64,000 nucleotides of DNA, taken from positions 154,864-218,863 of the forward strand of contig JAUJYZ010001478.1 in the NCBI GenBank assembly GCA_033675265.1, in the 5' to 3' direction. Numbering within the stretch: the stretch's first letter is position 1; each line of letters starts with the position of its first letter. Of this stretch, positions 1 through 12,539 are shown piece after piece. The notes under the pieces are model-generated. The model had not been told where the DNA came from. It saw nothing but the letters and a program-made list of their open reading frames with translations, and did no database searches. The stretch is from Actinostola sp. cb2023 (Eukaryota > Cnidaria > Anthozoa > Actiniaria > Actinostolidae). The translations under genes and the position numbers were made by a program.

Positions 1-147
1 TCGTGTCTCTATATTGGTATGTTTTTCTAATTCACGGGTCATTGTTTTCACACGAATCCATGATACTAGTTTCTCATCGGTTTTAACAGTTTTCAAGAAA
101 TAATTGCAACGCAACACAACATCTCAGCGACATCCAGGAATTCAAAA

Positions 148-3100
148 ATGCCGGTAAGTGAAGTCCATAGTTTGTACATTCGGCTTCCACTAAACAGACA
201 ACTCATTGCAACTCGTTTTAATAATATATTTTAACGTTGTCCGTTGCAACGAGAGGTTTGTTCGGAGGCGACGCAACTGGCTATATTTTGACGTGGACAA
301 TAGACCGAATGCAATAATGGCGGAATAATTTGCATAAACTGAACAAAAAAAACGAATTGAATAAATATGATATCATTTTTTGTAAGACCATACATAGTCT
401 AGTAATACATCAAAAGCCCATCGATTTAAATGAAACCCTCGTAAAGTTATAACCATTTGAATTCTAGCAATTGCATGGAAACGAGGCTAGTCAGTCCAAA
501 ACTCAATTTCCCATACAAATCTTAGTGATTTCAATTCGCTATAACTTTTTACATATTAGTAGAATCGCTCTAAAATCTTGTAGGTTTCTTTTTGTTATTA
601 TACTCTTTGAAACGATGACTGTATCATATCACTAACTACACAATAAATGAGATTTACTGATTTCCACCATTATTGCATTCGGTCTATTAGTATCACCGAA
701 ATCGAAGTGCATGGTTTTGGAGGATCTATAGGGGGTTAGTTCGTCTAAACGGCCCCTAAGCAACACCTCAGAACCCCTAAATTAAACCCTTGATAAAAGT
801 CTATTACTTATGGGCTAGTCCATGTCCCTGTTTCCGAAGCCCCCTTGGCAAATCCTGGATCCGCCCCAGAATGCGGCCCGTAGGCTTTGGCGCATTCTGC
901 TCTTTTTCTTGCTGAAATGCTAATGTTTAATCATTCTTGGTTCTCTTTTTTTTCCCCTAAAATGCACAAATTAGCATGTGCTACTAATGCATGAAACGCT
1001 AAAAAAATAATTTGCCCAACCTTGTCCAATAATTGTTAATTATTTGCAACAATTAAAATGACATTGCACCGTAATGCGCATGAGCAGACCGCTATTTGTA
1101 GGCAGCTATTTGCAGTTCTCTCCGTCAATCAAAACGACGAAAAAATAATTTGTCTAATAAAATGATATATCTTACCGTGACCACTACAACAGCGAGGATT
1201 GCGTTATGAGATTTATTAATTAATGTCATTCAATTCTGTACGTCATCACCGTTATTAAAATTCTGTTTTTGATGTCACAAACGTTCCTCATGCATGAGTT
1301 ATTTTTGAGAATTTGAAGTTGTTCGCCTCGGACTTAGCCTCCTAAAGCAGACCCGTGTCCAGGCTTCAGTTTTACTTCGCTGGCCACAGGGTCTGCTCAG
1401 ATGAGCGATACATTCCTTTCCAGTGGATTAGCCAATCAGAACGAACCTCTTAATACTGTGGTGGTGCGGACTTTGACCTCTATGGACTTCCACGAACAAA
1501 CATCACGTGAACTGACAGTTCGTACTGGAGTTTGAAGAGTGTTTTCAAGCTAGGTGATGTTTTCAAAATTCAACAGTTGAATATCCACCAGCAAAAGTCA
1601 ATCGATCCGAGCGATTTATTTTGAACAAAAAGATTTGTTCGTCAACTTCCGACTGGTCATGGAAAGTCATTACTGATATATCAAGCATTGAAACTGATCT
1701 ATGACAACGGTACACCCGATTCTGGTCATTTATTCACTTTAGCAAAGCAACTTCTGCAGACAGACAAAGAGTTACCGTATTCAAAATATTATTGTATGTT
1801 GATATCCAAAGTACGGGACAAGAGTGCCAGTAAATTAACTTTCGTTCGTCAGAATATTTCCGGGTTTTTCTCTCCTTTGACTCACTTTTGGCACAAATAA
1901 CGGCACAAGTCCTCGTTGATGATTTTCTTTGTAGTGTTATCATTATCTGTGGTCATTTAACCGGGTTTAAACATCATTGATCCAGATTATGACTTTTTAA
2001 AAACAAGCTAGAGCTTTGCAACACGATATCTCTAAAAATAACTCAAAGTGTGGGAACTGTTTTGGCACTGATAATACGAGTGATTTCATTGGCTAGTTCA
2101 ATGGGCGTATAACAATTGGAAAGGAATGTATGGTTCAACTGAGCAGACCCAGTGGCCAGCGAAGTAAAACTGAAGCCTGGACACGGGTCTGCTTTAGGAG
2201 GCTACCTCGGACTGTAACTAGCTCAGTGATTGCTCGGGCTTTCAGTGAAATCCCGTCAAGTTCTAGCGGGATAGCGGGACACTATATATGGAGACCCTTA
2301 ATTTAAGAGCGTGCGCCGTTTTTTGTCCAGCCAGAGCAGTTGGACCTATAGAACTTCTTCCCTTTCTTGCAGATAACGCTGTATCATTACACAACCAATC
2401 TGAATGCCGACATGATAAGAATACAGAAAATAATACGAGGATCAGACACAAGTACTCCCTCCAAATACAGACAACATGGCTGTGGTAAGGTTCTTTCTTC
2501 GTTGATGATGATGATGATGATGGTGTGGTTATCAGTATATTTAACAAATTGCAGATGGTTTTTCGCTGTGTGTACTCTTATTGACACACACTTGGCGCCA
2601 TAAAATATCCAAAGCTTTGCAGTTGAATCACAAGCGCACAATAACAAAGTCAAAAACACATCCAAAATCAAGGAAAAAGTTTGAAAGAAAAACTGTTTCA
2701 AGCACGCGAGCGATTCAATGGCTGAGAGCCAATCAGATTGCGAGATTACGCTCTGTAGAAAAACGTACTTGTTTCAATGAGCGCTTTATATATAAATGTA
2801 TATGTTGTTTTGTCGGAGTGCATTTAACAGATTTAAAGCACAAATGTAATTTGCGGTCATGCGGCTTACGATTATAAGAAAGGCTCAAAATCTACTTTGA
2901 AACTTTTACTTCATACATGAATGATTAGAATGATATGAATTACTGGAAGTTGAATTCGAGAGAGATGATTACATTGATATGGTGATAATTCTTGGAGAAA
3001 TTCAACGTTAATTTATTAAGAACACATTTACAAACCTCGATCCTATGAATTATTAATGAGTTTGAGGTGGTTTTAATAATGATTGCGGTGGGTGATACAA

Positions 3101-3451
3101 TACGTATACAATAAACTGTATTAATTTAAAGAGGTGCTAGTAATATCAATATATCCCAATTCTAATTACGTACCTTCTGTTGTTTGCCACCCAGGTGTCT
3201 ATTTCACATCCCTTGACCCATACACTGACCCAAAGTCCTTGGCTTTGAACAACTTTACCAATGGGGGCACTCAGGTGACCAGCAGAATGTTAATGAAAAT
3301 ATGCTCGGTCATACGAATTACCTTCCAAGAACACGAAGTGGAAAAAATATTCAAAAGGAACAGAGACATTTACTTGTACCGCGGTAGTATTGCTCTTAGT
3401 AATTATGAAGGGCGTTACCAGATCTATAGGAACCCCATTTACACCTGCTAG
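148..3451 (+). CDS. HYD1-type ADP-ribosyltransferase-like small protein, copy A (3 exons)
   Basis: Exons: 148-153 (ATG CCG, then GTAAGT), 2373-2484 (preceded by a pyrimidine-rich ctttcttgcag, followed by GTAAGG) and 3195-3451 (preceded by ttgccacccag, ending TAG). Phases 0 and 1 agree across both junctions. The exon sum is 375 nt, exactly 124 codons plus stop. Exon 2 carries LYHYT near residues 5-9. Exon 3 starts with VYFTSL, and the split codon supplies the Gly before it. This HYT ... GVYFT spacing is the pattern I associate with HYD1-type ADP-ribosyltransferase-like domains (Pfam Tox-ART-HYD1), found in bacterial effectors and in animal proteins. The domain name is from memory. There is no signal peptide or membrane segment. 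Compared with copy B it lacks six codons in exon 3 (an in-frame 18-nt gap). NAD binding or catalysis is inference. Confidence 0.72.
1334..2204. mobile_element. hAT-like non-autonomous transposon, 871 bp
   Basis: Terminal inverted repeats of about 65 bp begin TTAGCCTCCTAAAGCAGACC on the left; their reverse complement, ending GGAGGCTA, is on the right. The 8-bp sequence CCTCGGAC flanks both ends (1326-1333 and 2205-2212). Copy B (around 17090) has CCTCGGAC once with no insert, a true empty site. An 8-bp target duplication fits the hAT superfamily. No transposase ORF is present. It lies in intron 1 of the small gene. Confidence 0.9.
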
Positions 3452-3539
3452 CTCACATAGAGATTACGAGGCTCGGCTTACCATTCTCAAAAACGACGAA
3501 GGATCAACCCGCACATTGTACAGGTTCTGTTGGAGTGTA

Positions 3540-3644
3540 CAATACACCACTTCACAGTTCTCACGAACAATCAATGTTGGACATACTGCGCATATAATAA
3601 AAACTAGGAACTATTGTTCGTGAGAACTGTGAAGTGGTGTATTG
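3540..3644 (+). repeat. 3' flank hairpin carrying a polyadenylation signal, copy A
   Basis: Arms of about 32 bp (3540-3571 and 3613-3644) are inverted complements. The loop contains AATAAA at 3596-3601, about 145 bp past the stop codon. The structure is preserved in copy B at 18486-18590. It may be a small MITE that now supplies the poly(A) signal. Confidence 0.8.
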
Positions 3645-3783
3645 TGAGATTCATTTTGGACCATTTGCAAGAGTTCTAGCAAGAGTAGCTGCAATAGCTT
3701 AATTAGGTCGATCAAGCACAAAATACCAAGGTACATGGGTTCCCATGCAGTATACCGCTGGTAAATACTCTTCATAGTACCGG

Positions 3784-5093
3784 TGTCGGGGGGAATTCGC
3801 CCCCCCCCCTGTGGGATTCGCCCCCCCCCCCCCCCCCCCCGGGGGAGGGGGTCGAATTCCCCGGAGATTTCGCCCCCCCTCTGGTGATTTCGCCCCCCCT
3901 TCTGGTGATTTTACCTCCTGGTGAATTGCCCCCCCCCCCCCCCCCCCGCCTTTCATCAGAAAATTTAGTATATATTTCTCTACTTTTCATGACAATTTAT
4001 TTGCTTTGATTAACAGCGAAAACATGCAAAATATTCCATTTTTTGACTAAAAGGTTTTAAAACTGAAACTGCATGCTTTTTAATGTTTGGACTTTGACAC
4101 AGCAAGAAACACAAACGCACTGGATGTTTAAAATATATTTTATTGTCATGTGTTCTTCAGACTAATACTAAATAACAACAAACTGATGTGCATGCATGAA
4201 ATAGTGCCGAGCTTCGTTCTTCTCCTATTCGAAGTGTTCCTGTGATTAAGATTCATCTTTTGGGTAACAAAACTTGTAGAAAAAAAGAACAATGTACATC
4301 ACCGGGTTTTTCTTAGCTCAAGACTTCAGTACGTTTTAGTTTTATTTGCCATTCTACAACATATCAAGTAAGCTCTTTATTTAAAAAACTCAGAATGCAA
4401 AAGCTTTAACAATTCGAGGCGGAAAAATTTCTGGCAAAATTTGAAGGCACTAGTTTTCAAGAATGTCTTCACGGACCTCACGTTTACTTCAGAATCGATG
4501 ATAATAACAGTAGGGATACTGCCAAAACTTAATTGGAGGTTTTGCTTATCAGTCAACTGATTAACTATATCAGTGATCCCCCGACATGAATGTTCAGTGT
4601 ATATGATAGAATTTCTTCAACAACGACACACGCTGCCAGAATTTTGAACAAATATTTGTGTCGCGGCTCAGTTTACAAAGAAGATGAATTTGTCACTTTA
4701 TAATTACTGATTAACGAAGCTGAACCATTCAGATTGCAATATACTGAAAGCTGTGTTGTGCCGGATGATGTTCAAATAAAGTGGACGATGGTTCAGTTGT
4801 CTAATATTTGTTCACATCAATTAACTGACTTCATTAAGAATGCGATTATATTAATAACTCTAAATACCATCATCTAGGATTGCTACCAAATTATCTATTC
4901 CAGTGACCATTTTCCAAGGAATACTTTTGATAAAAATATATAATTTTAAAACATATGTATTGGTACCAAATGAAGGGGGGGGGCGAAATCTACGAAGGGG
5001 GACAAAGGAGGGGGGCGAAATCTCCGGTGAATTCGCCCCGGCCGGAGAGGACAAATTCACCAGGGAATTCGCCCCGGGGAGGGCAAATGTTTT

Positions 5094-5126
<33 letters not shown>

Positions 5127-5147
5127 GGGGGCGAAATCCCCGTGACA
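3784..5147. mobile_element. Inverted-repeat transposon with G/C-run ends, 1364 bp
   Basis: It begins TGTCGGGGGGAATTCGCCCC and ends with a close inverse (GGGGCGAAATCCCCGTGACA). CCGG precedes and follows it, and copy B has CCGG once at about 18730, so the target duplication is CCGG or a slightly longer version. Both ends contain multiple 'gggggcgaaatc/gaattcgcccc' blocks separated by homopolymer G or C runs (3821-3840, 3931-3947, 5095-5125). The interior, 3960-4960, is AT-rich with no coding potential. Translations of the G/C blocks are artefacts. Confidence 0.82.
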
Positions 5148-5765
5148 CCGGCTCATCACTGCCGAAGCGCCTCGATCTTTCTATTAAGCACCCCTCTAAG
5201 AAATGATTTTCGGATAAGCGCCCCCTCTCTAATAACCAACGTAACTCCAACACCTCTCCAATAAACAGCTAGCGTTAGTCTAATAGACGCCACCTTTTTG
5301 TACAGGTGTAATTTTCGCGCTTACAGTACAGAGATAATTGTCGTTGTTTTTTTTAATTAGTTTAGTTGTTTTTTTACATTTTTACAGTGGAAATATTAAT
5401 ATTTTTTCCAAAGAAAGGAAGTGAATGCATGGCAGTGGAGTGTCAGCGGTGGAAAGATAGATATCTGTATTTCTTTAGGTTTCACTGTTTTAGTAGGGAG
5501 GAATATAGTTAGCCTGAAATCCAGACGGTCAGTGGTCCTTATTATTACTAATCAGGCTATTTGATTGATTGATTTTATTTTTATAAACTTCGCCACATGG
5601 GCAGGGAAACCCCACATGCAGAGCAAAGCTCCACTACGGGGACCCAAAATAAAGATAATAATACTACATATAGTACGTGATGAGAGAGTCGTGGACCACT
5701 GAGTACTGTATATAACAGTATATTTACAATTTAACAATAAGCACAATATCTTTCTACTAACATAC

Positions 5766-6071
5766 AGCTAATTCAGAAAACGTTGTCGGCGATCGACTTC
5801 AAGCCTGCGCGACTAGACCAAAAGGGAGTATGGGTAGATATGATGATTCACTTGCATGCTTTTCGTATTTGGTGACAATGGCAGGTGAATCTGTAAATGT
5901 ATGCCTACGCGTTTTAAAACAAGGAAACAGAAGCAGATATGATTCATATTCCGTGAGAGGCGTTCCTTTTTGATAGTGTATCAGTATAGACTCATTGATT
6001 TTTACCAATACTCCTTTTCGCTAGTCGCGTAGGCTTGAAGTTGATCACCGACAACGTTTTCTGAATTAGCT
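5766..6071. mobile_element. Short inverted-repeat transposon (MITE), 306 bp
   Basis: The ends form an inverted repeat of about 50 bp (AGCTAATTCAGAAAACGTTG left, complement right). Copy B has no insert at the matching site near 19229. The flanks do not show a clear target duplication. Confidence 0.85.
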
Positions 6072-6433
6072 GTATATAAAAATACTGACGGTCGACGTCA
6101 AGGGATCCTGCCCCTGAGTTAATTAACACGTGGGATATTCACAGTCTTGTGTCGAATGAATCATTCAACCCGTCGTTGCTTGCTGCGCTGTCTAGAGCTG
6201 CGTCGTCAAAGACTACTGCACCATTCACGTGTCGCTTATGATCTATAAATGTGAAATATTTGTATCATTTGCTAACAAATAAAAGCAATACAACACATTG
6301 ACCATGTTTATATTGTTAGAAACACGCGGGAGAACACGTACCAAGAAGGTATGCAAATCACACTTACAAATCATCATCATCATCTACATTGTTATAGCGC
6401 CATATCTGTAAGATTCTGGCGATTTGTAATTGC

Positions 6434-6516
6434 TGCAAATAAAACGAGTTGCTGCAAATAAAACGAGTTGCTGCAAATAAAACGAGTTGCTGCAAATAAA
6501 ACGAGTTGCTGCAAAT
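6434..6516 (+). repeat. 19-bp tandem repeat
   Basis: About four and a half copies of 'gctgcaaataaaacgagtt' occur. Two further copies stand at 9153-9198 beyond the nested transposons. This suggests that the outer sequence 6434-9198 is one repeat later split by insertion. Confidence 0.85.
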
Positions 6517-6540
6517 AATAAGCAATTATTGGACGAGGTT

Positions 6541-6642
6541 GAGCAAAATATCGTGATTTGTCAGTGGCGAGCAGATTAATTATTGGACGATGCCCGAAGG
6601 CAGAGGCAAATAATTAATCTGCGAGACACTGACAAAATCACG

Positions 6643-6651
<9 letters not shown>
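6541..6651. repeat. Inverted repeat of a MITE family
   Basis: 'gcaaaatatcgtgatttgtc' near 6543 pairs with 'gacaaaatcacgatattttgc' ending near 6651. Related sequence occurs in copy B at 16735-16790. Confidence 0.7.
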
Positions 6652-6676
<25 letters not shown>

Positions 6677-7100
6677 ATCATTCGACTCAATTCTATCAAT
6701 AAGGAATTTATTGAATATAAACATCAAGAAAAAATATTGTAAAACGAGCTGCCATGTTTACACTGTGAATGATCAATTAAGTGCGCATGCTCAGACCGTT
6801 ATTTGCAGCGAACACAATCTCGTTCCCAGAGCCTGCGTTACTTTCGACCAGCGGCGAAGAACGTAGGCTCTGGCATAATCCATTTTTGAGACAATTTGAT
6901 TGGCTATTCCATTTTAGAAACTACGCACGCGCAAGATTCCGGAAATGAAATATATCCAATGAAAATTGAGTTGTCAAAACAACCCGGTGTCCCAAATTCC
7001 GTTCAAAACAAAAATTAACATTTTTCAACGGTTTCATTTGACACTGTTATTTTCAACATGTCGCCTACCCTGCGAGCAGTCTTCTTTTAACCTCATGTCG

Positions 7101-8500
7101 GCAGGCCCGTAGCCAGGGGGGGGTGCACGGGGTGCGTTCGCACCCCCCCACAGACCCCAAAGGTCCACATTTTTTGGGGAAAGGTCCACTATTCACTGGC
7201 AAACTAAAACCGACTGCACTCTCTTTCCACCGTGAACGAACCGCGCGCCAAACTTGTCCATGCACATCCATTATAACTTTGAATTTGACTTAGAAGAGGT
7301 GGTAAATCTGTTTGCCACCAAACACCCACGGAGGCTGGATCACAGGCAACCCAATACGTTTGTAAGGGAATGTATGGGGATTTAAAATATGCTGTATTTT
7401 ATTTGGAAATAATTAATAAAAGTTTGTTAACTGTTTACCTGTTGTGTCATTCTGTTAAATAAATCCCTATTAAAATTCCCCCCAAACTGCACACAAGAGT
7501 CAAAAATCAACAGAATGATACAACACAGGTAAAGTTGACACATTTTTATTACTATATTTCCAAATAAAATACGGCATATTTTAAATCCCCATACATTCCC
7601 TTACAAACGTATATTATTGAGCTTGGGTTGTCTGTTATTAAATGGGACTGACTGGGAATGGCCATTTTTTTACACTGGGAAAATGGATTGTACCACTGGG
7701 ACTGGGATTTTGCTAATGGGACTGGGAATTTCAAAACCACTTTGGGAATGGGAAAGCGTATTGCAAAACAGCATATTATTAAAAGTCTTATACATTTTTC
7801 AATATGCATTGGTTTGCCGAGACAGTGTAGGAAGTAATTAGCAATACGCGTAAATCACAAATAGCTCTTGGAGTACGCTGGAAATAGCATTTCCGGAGCC
7901 GGCTCTAGATTTCAAAAATTTAGCGGCTCGCGCCTACGGCGCTCGCTAAACGTCCCCCACCACTTATTTTCCATTTCCTACGGCCCTGCAACGATATTAT
8001 CCTTGCTGTGATAGGAGACGAGGATGAAGCTGCACATACAACCACAAAACGCTCGGGAAGAATCATATAAAAGAGCGGAAATCAGTTGATTATTATTTTT
8101 GCAACCATTTATTATTCCACAAAATTCAGGTCAAATAGAGCAACCAAGAGAACTGTTTTTAATACGTTTCAAAGCAAGGAAGTCTTCAAAAAGAACACTA
8201 ATTAGAAATGCAAACATAGTGAAATAATCATTTACAATTGCCATAAAGTATGAGACCAGGAAATTGTTAGATGAATTATCTAATAGGGTGGTCGCTAGAA
8301 GCGAGTCCACGATACTGGGATTTTCTTGAATTCATGTCAATGGGACTGGGATTTTTTTTTTAAATCGACTGGGAAATGGGATTTGTAGGCTCCCTTCAGG
8401 ACCCTCTATGAATTGCTGCTATCCTAAGTGCATTTTGATAGTTTGGTCCACTTTGGCCTGGGGAGCACCTCCCCACAAAAAATCCTGGCTACGGGCCTGC
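7101..8500. mobile_element. Nested GCAGGCCCGTAGCCAGG transposon, 1400 bp
   Basis: Terminal repeats GCAGGCCCGTAGCCAGG and its inverse are flanked by an exact 5-bp duplication TGTCG (7096-7100, 8501-8505). It lies inside the 6815-9040 element. The interior holds a foldback (7351-7614) and repeated 'tgggactgggattt' phrases at 7640-7760 and 8310-8385. No protein is supported. Confidence 0.88.
7351..7614. repeat. Foldback inside the nested transposon
   Basis: Two arms of about 115 bp, with matching phrases such as 'gtaagggaatgtatggggat' and its inverse, face each other across a 40-bp centre. Confidence 0.8.
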
Positions 8501-9199
8501 TGTCGCCTCGATCTGCAATAATAAAATATCTAAGCACAGGGAAAAATCCAGTTTATCTAGGCTAGCAACTGAAAGGCGGTGCCAATCGAGGTGCTTACGA
8601 AGGCGAAATATTCAAAAGAAATACATTTGAAGGAGAGACAACAATAACCAGAGAAGATGAAGATGATAGATTCAAATAATTAACTGATATGTAAAGTAGA
8701 CACCAGTAAATATAAACCCGTAGGAAGAACTGTTCGCGTATCCTTCTGCTGTAAAACCACTGCTTTTAATAAAGACTTCAGATACTGCACTTCTTTCACT
8801 GTTATATCTTCTTTACCAAGTGCTTTTAAAGCGTACTCTATTCCCTAATGAAACCTTTCGAAGGATTCCACTGAAACCTGAATCGACAATTTAAATCGAC
8901 AACAACCAACTGCCCAGCTAACTTGCGCATGCGCTCTAAAACTGGAAGAACAAGAAATCCTGTTCCCAAAAAATGGATTATGCCAGAGCCTACGTTCTCG
9001 TCGCTGGCCGAAAGTAACGCAGGCTCTGGGGACGAGATTGCAGCGAACATTGCTTAATCTTCACTGCGCATGCTCAGACCGTTATTTGTACGCAGTTATT
9101 TGCAGGTCTTTTAGCCAATCAGAACTGCGGATAGAAATGAGTGGAATGATAAAACGAGTTGCTGCAAATAAAACGAGTCAGTGCTGCAAATAAAACCGG

Positions 9200-11760
9200 A
9201 GGTACACAGTTTGTGATCCTCGGGTCAATTTCGAGAAATCGTGTTCTAAAAATAGCCAAACTTGTTCAAACGCCGTGACATAGACCCAATATGTAGCATG
9301 TATGCTCCTACTTTGGGCTCCTGTGTATACGATCGATATTAGTTTTCAGCGACCGATGATTATCGATTGTTCAATAACAATTGAATTTGAATTTAATCAT
9401 GAATGCAAATTTAGTAATCATGCATGACTAGACTTAGGCCACCCATATATAATTGCACAAAAATCAATGACCCACTCCCCCACACATATTGATTGTTTGT
9501 TTTACCTTTCTTGTCAGTCTTAAAATATAAACGACCGATTCAATTCGAAGGGTCATCCAGATCTTGAATAAAGTGACACTGATGGTTTTTCACTCTTATT
9601 TTCATCTTCTTCTTCGTCACTACTGTCCAACTTCATCTACGCACCGTGCAGTCACAGTACTTATCAACTCAGGAAATTCTGTTTTAAATTGTGCAAGCTT
9701 ATTATGAAGCCCGAGTTCACGCTAGTAGAGCATCTAGTTAAAATTAAAATTTGCCGGTTTTCCAAGAAATTGAGACCAGTGACGTAATTTCCTATTCTGC
9801 GAATTCATTCCGTAATCAGCGAAAAAATTCTGGGAAATATGACACTTCGTTTATCGTACGTTGTCAAGGTGAATGTAGTTCAATTTTCTGTTGCTTACTA
9901 TCTGGTTGCCATCAATAGCAAGGGAAACACTCCATAACTACAGTATGTGAAGTATTATTATTATTATTATTATATATTGTATGTATTTGTCCGGCGATAT
10001 TAGTGATAGCGAGAAACCACCTACAACATGATTCAAGGTTGTTTTTGTTGTCAAAAGACGTTGATGTAAATATGACGGGCGATTTAATTTGAAATGAGAA
10101 CTTGGACTTCAATCTGTGAATTCCTGTTTTTTTCTTCGCTAAACTGAAGGCTGTGGCATTGATACGTCTGCACAACTGATCTGTCAATGCTTATCGGAAA
10201 TTTTAAAAACTCCGGCGCAGTTTATATATGGATCGTGTCGGTGTCTTCTCTCATTCCAGATCGTCTGTTGTCAACGTTTATTTGAAATAGGTGTATTCGC
10301 TTCTGCATCTGCAATCGGCAAAGGTGATGCAATGTGCTTCGATCTCAAGTATGTTATTAACGCCTGGGTCTCTAGAGCAAATCGACCCCCCGCGTAGATA
10401 TCATATCTTTCGCTTTGAAAAGCAGGTTTGTTTTCGAATTAGCAAGATTTTCATGTCGTATACTTTGGGAATTGTCCCATGTAATGGATCGAGACATCTA
10501 TTTAGTATAGCAGTGATAACGGTTGGTTCTCACGTGACCATAAACCCGCCAAAAATACCACAAAAATACGGGCCGACTTTATCACGTCCCTGATTACCAA
10601 ACGTTTTTGGTGTTAAATCATCCAGCTCGTTGAAACAAGCAATAATCCGTGTGGAATGGATGCATGTCCTCAATTTTGTGGTACTGAGAAAAATAAAACA
10701 CAAAATTGAAAAACATGGTCACGTGACCTGTTTTGTCAATTATCTCCCAAACAAGCAACGAAATACAACCATTCCAGGCAGAATCGAAAAGATTTCTATA
10801 CAAATGTCATTTATTAAGAGAGGTTGACTGCAAAATTCGAAGAAAATGAAAGAAAGACGGAAAATGAGGATTAGCTGATTTCAATCACGTTTTGGTCATA
10901 GTTTGTGTTAGAGGTCTAAATTAAATCCACGGCATTAGTTTCTTAAAATATCATAATGCCGGCAATCTACAGGCCATGCAAATTTGGTGTATTGAGGAGG
11001 CCTGGGGCGAGAAGTGAAAATAGGAAAATTAGGGTATGTTTCAAGGGTCGTTACTCGTACGCAATAAGGCTATTAGAACAAAAAACACATTTAGTATTAT
11101 ATTTGATCTATTTCTAATAAATATAGCTCAATTTTCTTCAAAACGTTAAATTTTCGAAGAATATACAGCTCTATTTTGAGAAAGGGTTTTTGTCTAAGAA
11201 AAAATATGAAAATATTGTATTTGAAGAGTAAGTTTTAGCGAAACGTCTGATCATCTAGCGGACTTGATTCTTAGTATTTATAGAGTTCGAAGTATAAGAA
11301 AGCCTGTGAAATCAAGTTTTTCCTGGGTAATTTCATAGAAAGTTTGAAAATTCCAGTCAAATTCTCTGAAAATCACACACACAAAAGATATTGTTTTTGC
11401 ATTTTATTCTGGAAATAAAGGAAATTTGACATTTGAGCAAAGAATAACAATACTAATACTAATACTAATACTAATAACAATACATCACAAGACAGTTGTG
11501 ATGCTTGGTTTATTATTGAGGAGGATAAAGGAGATTGAACATTAATGTTTTTGAAGAAATTGTGTGTCACAATTAGTCACTTTGGAAACGAGTAAAGGAC
11601 TGGGAACGAGTTTTTAGAATTAATCTAATTAAGAAAGAGCATGTCAGCATTAGTAAGTTTACAAAGTTTCGATAGGTTCAGTTAGATATTGAACGAATAA
11701 CAGCTTTCCAAACATCTCGAAATTTACAAAGAAATGTATGTGTCCCCTGTAACCATAGCC
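9200..11760. other. Unannotated sequence
   Basis: I see no gene here. It has an (ATT)-type microsatellite near 9954-9975, an (AATACT) microsatellite near 11446-11477 and a 'ggtcacgtgacc' palindrome near 10717. Short open frames show no recognisable motif or convincing splice context. Confidence 0.6.
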
Positions 11761-11771
11761 TCCTAAAGCCC

Positions 11772-12210
11772 CGGTCAAACGTAAACGCAAGTCGCTGCAA
11801 GTTCATGCAAGTTTTGACTTGCGTAGACGTTTGACCGCTATTAAACTTGCAGGGACTTGCATCGACGCTATACGGGGACGTGCCGCTGGACAGGGTATGA
11901 TTTTTGGCCTCTCTGTCCTGAACAGGGTATATGATTTTATGTGAGTCTGTCCTAAACAGGGTATGGTAATGCACGATTGTCGTCGTTAAATATGGTTTTA
12001 TCCGGTATTTAGCCATATATCTGAGATCCGAGATTTGCCGGTCTTTAGCAGGTCATCAGTCAATGAAAACGCGTTAGAATTGTGTGTATTTTGTCCTTCG
12101 TCCTAAACAGGGTCCTAAAATAGAGGGTACGTGTTGTCCTAGACAGGGTATGTATTTTAGATTATTTTGTCCCAAACAGGGTCAGGCTTTCAAACCCTCA
12201 GCGGCACCCC
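11772..12210. repeat. Hairpin followed by 'gtcctaaacagggta' interspersed repeats
   Basis: A hairpin 'cggtcaaacg...acgtttgaccg' (11772-11837) precedes at least six degenerate copies of 'gtcctaaacagggta' between about 11885 and 12185. After it, 12360-12465 holds three copies of 'cttttgcggtcgggatatag'-like sequence. This is a repetitive-element body, not coding. Confidence 0.7.
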
Positions 12211-12539
12211 TATACCCAAACATGGGAGGTTTCTTGGTGTTGCAGAACACCAGATGACGTTAGACAATGAACACAAAGAACGAGAAGAATGAACTTGAAC
12301 CAAAACAATACCCTGCATACAAAGAAACCTAACCAAGAATACAATGCAGACTGTAGCACCAAGAAACACCCCAAACATGGGTCGGGATATAGGGAACCTT
12401 TTGCAGTCGGGATATAGGGTACCTTTTGCGGTCGGGATATAGCGTACCTTTTGCGGTCTGGCCTGATATAGTATGGTTTTCGCAATGACGCGCCCAATTA
12501 CACCGCTCTTTGTGTCGGTCCGACCTTTGAGTGGGAAAA

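Larger units (their letters stand above)
1..6432 (+). repeat. Segmental duplication, copy A (left end outside window)
   Basis: This stretch matches 15624-22406 in the same orientation over almost its whole length, through exons, introns and 3' flank of the duplicated small gene. It begins before or at the window edge. The match ends near 6432, where copy A runs into the 'gctgcaaataaaacga' tandem repeat. Three inserts here are absent from copy B (1334-2204, 3784-5147, 5766-6071), and about 150 bp present in copy B near 16630-16780 is missing. Intron divergence counted by hand is roughly 5%. Confidence 0.93.
6815..9040. mobile_element. CAAYCTCGTYCCCAG-family transposon, 2226 bp
   Basis: The left end is CAATCTCGTTCCCAGAGCCT and the right end is its near-perfect inverse, giving terminal repeats of at least 80 bp. 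The 9-bp target duplication CAGCGAACA is exact (6806-6814 and 9041-9049). A second member is at 19901-21851. No transposase is visible; the length comes from a second element inserted inside (7101-8500). A 9-bp duplication would fit MULE-like elements, but the assignment is tentative. Confidence 0.88.

Noticed and set aside
3699..3990. Gly/Pro-rich frames in G/C runs (also 4860-5253 and 38533-38809)
   Set aside because: Homopolymer composition artefacts inside a transposon end and an intron.
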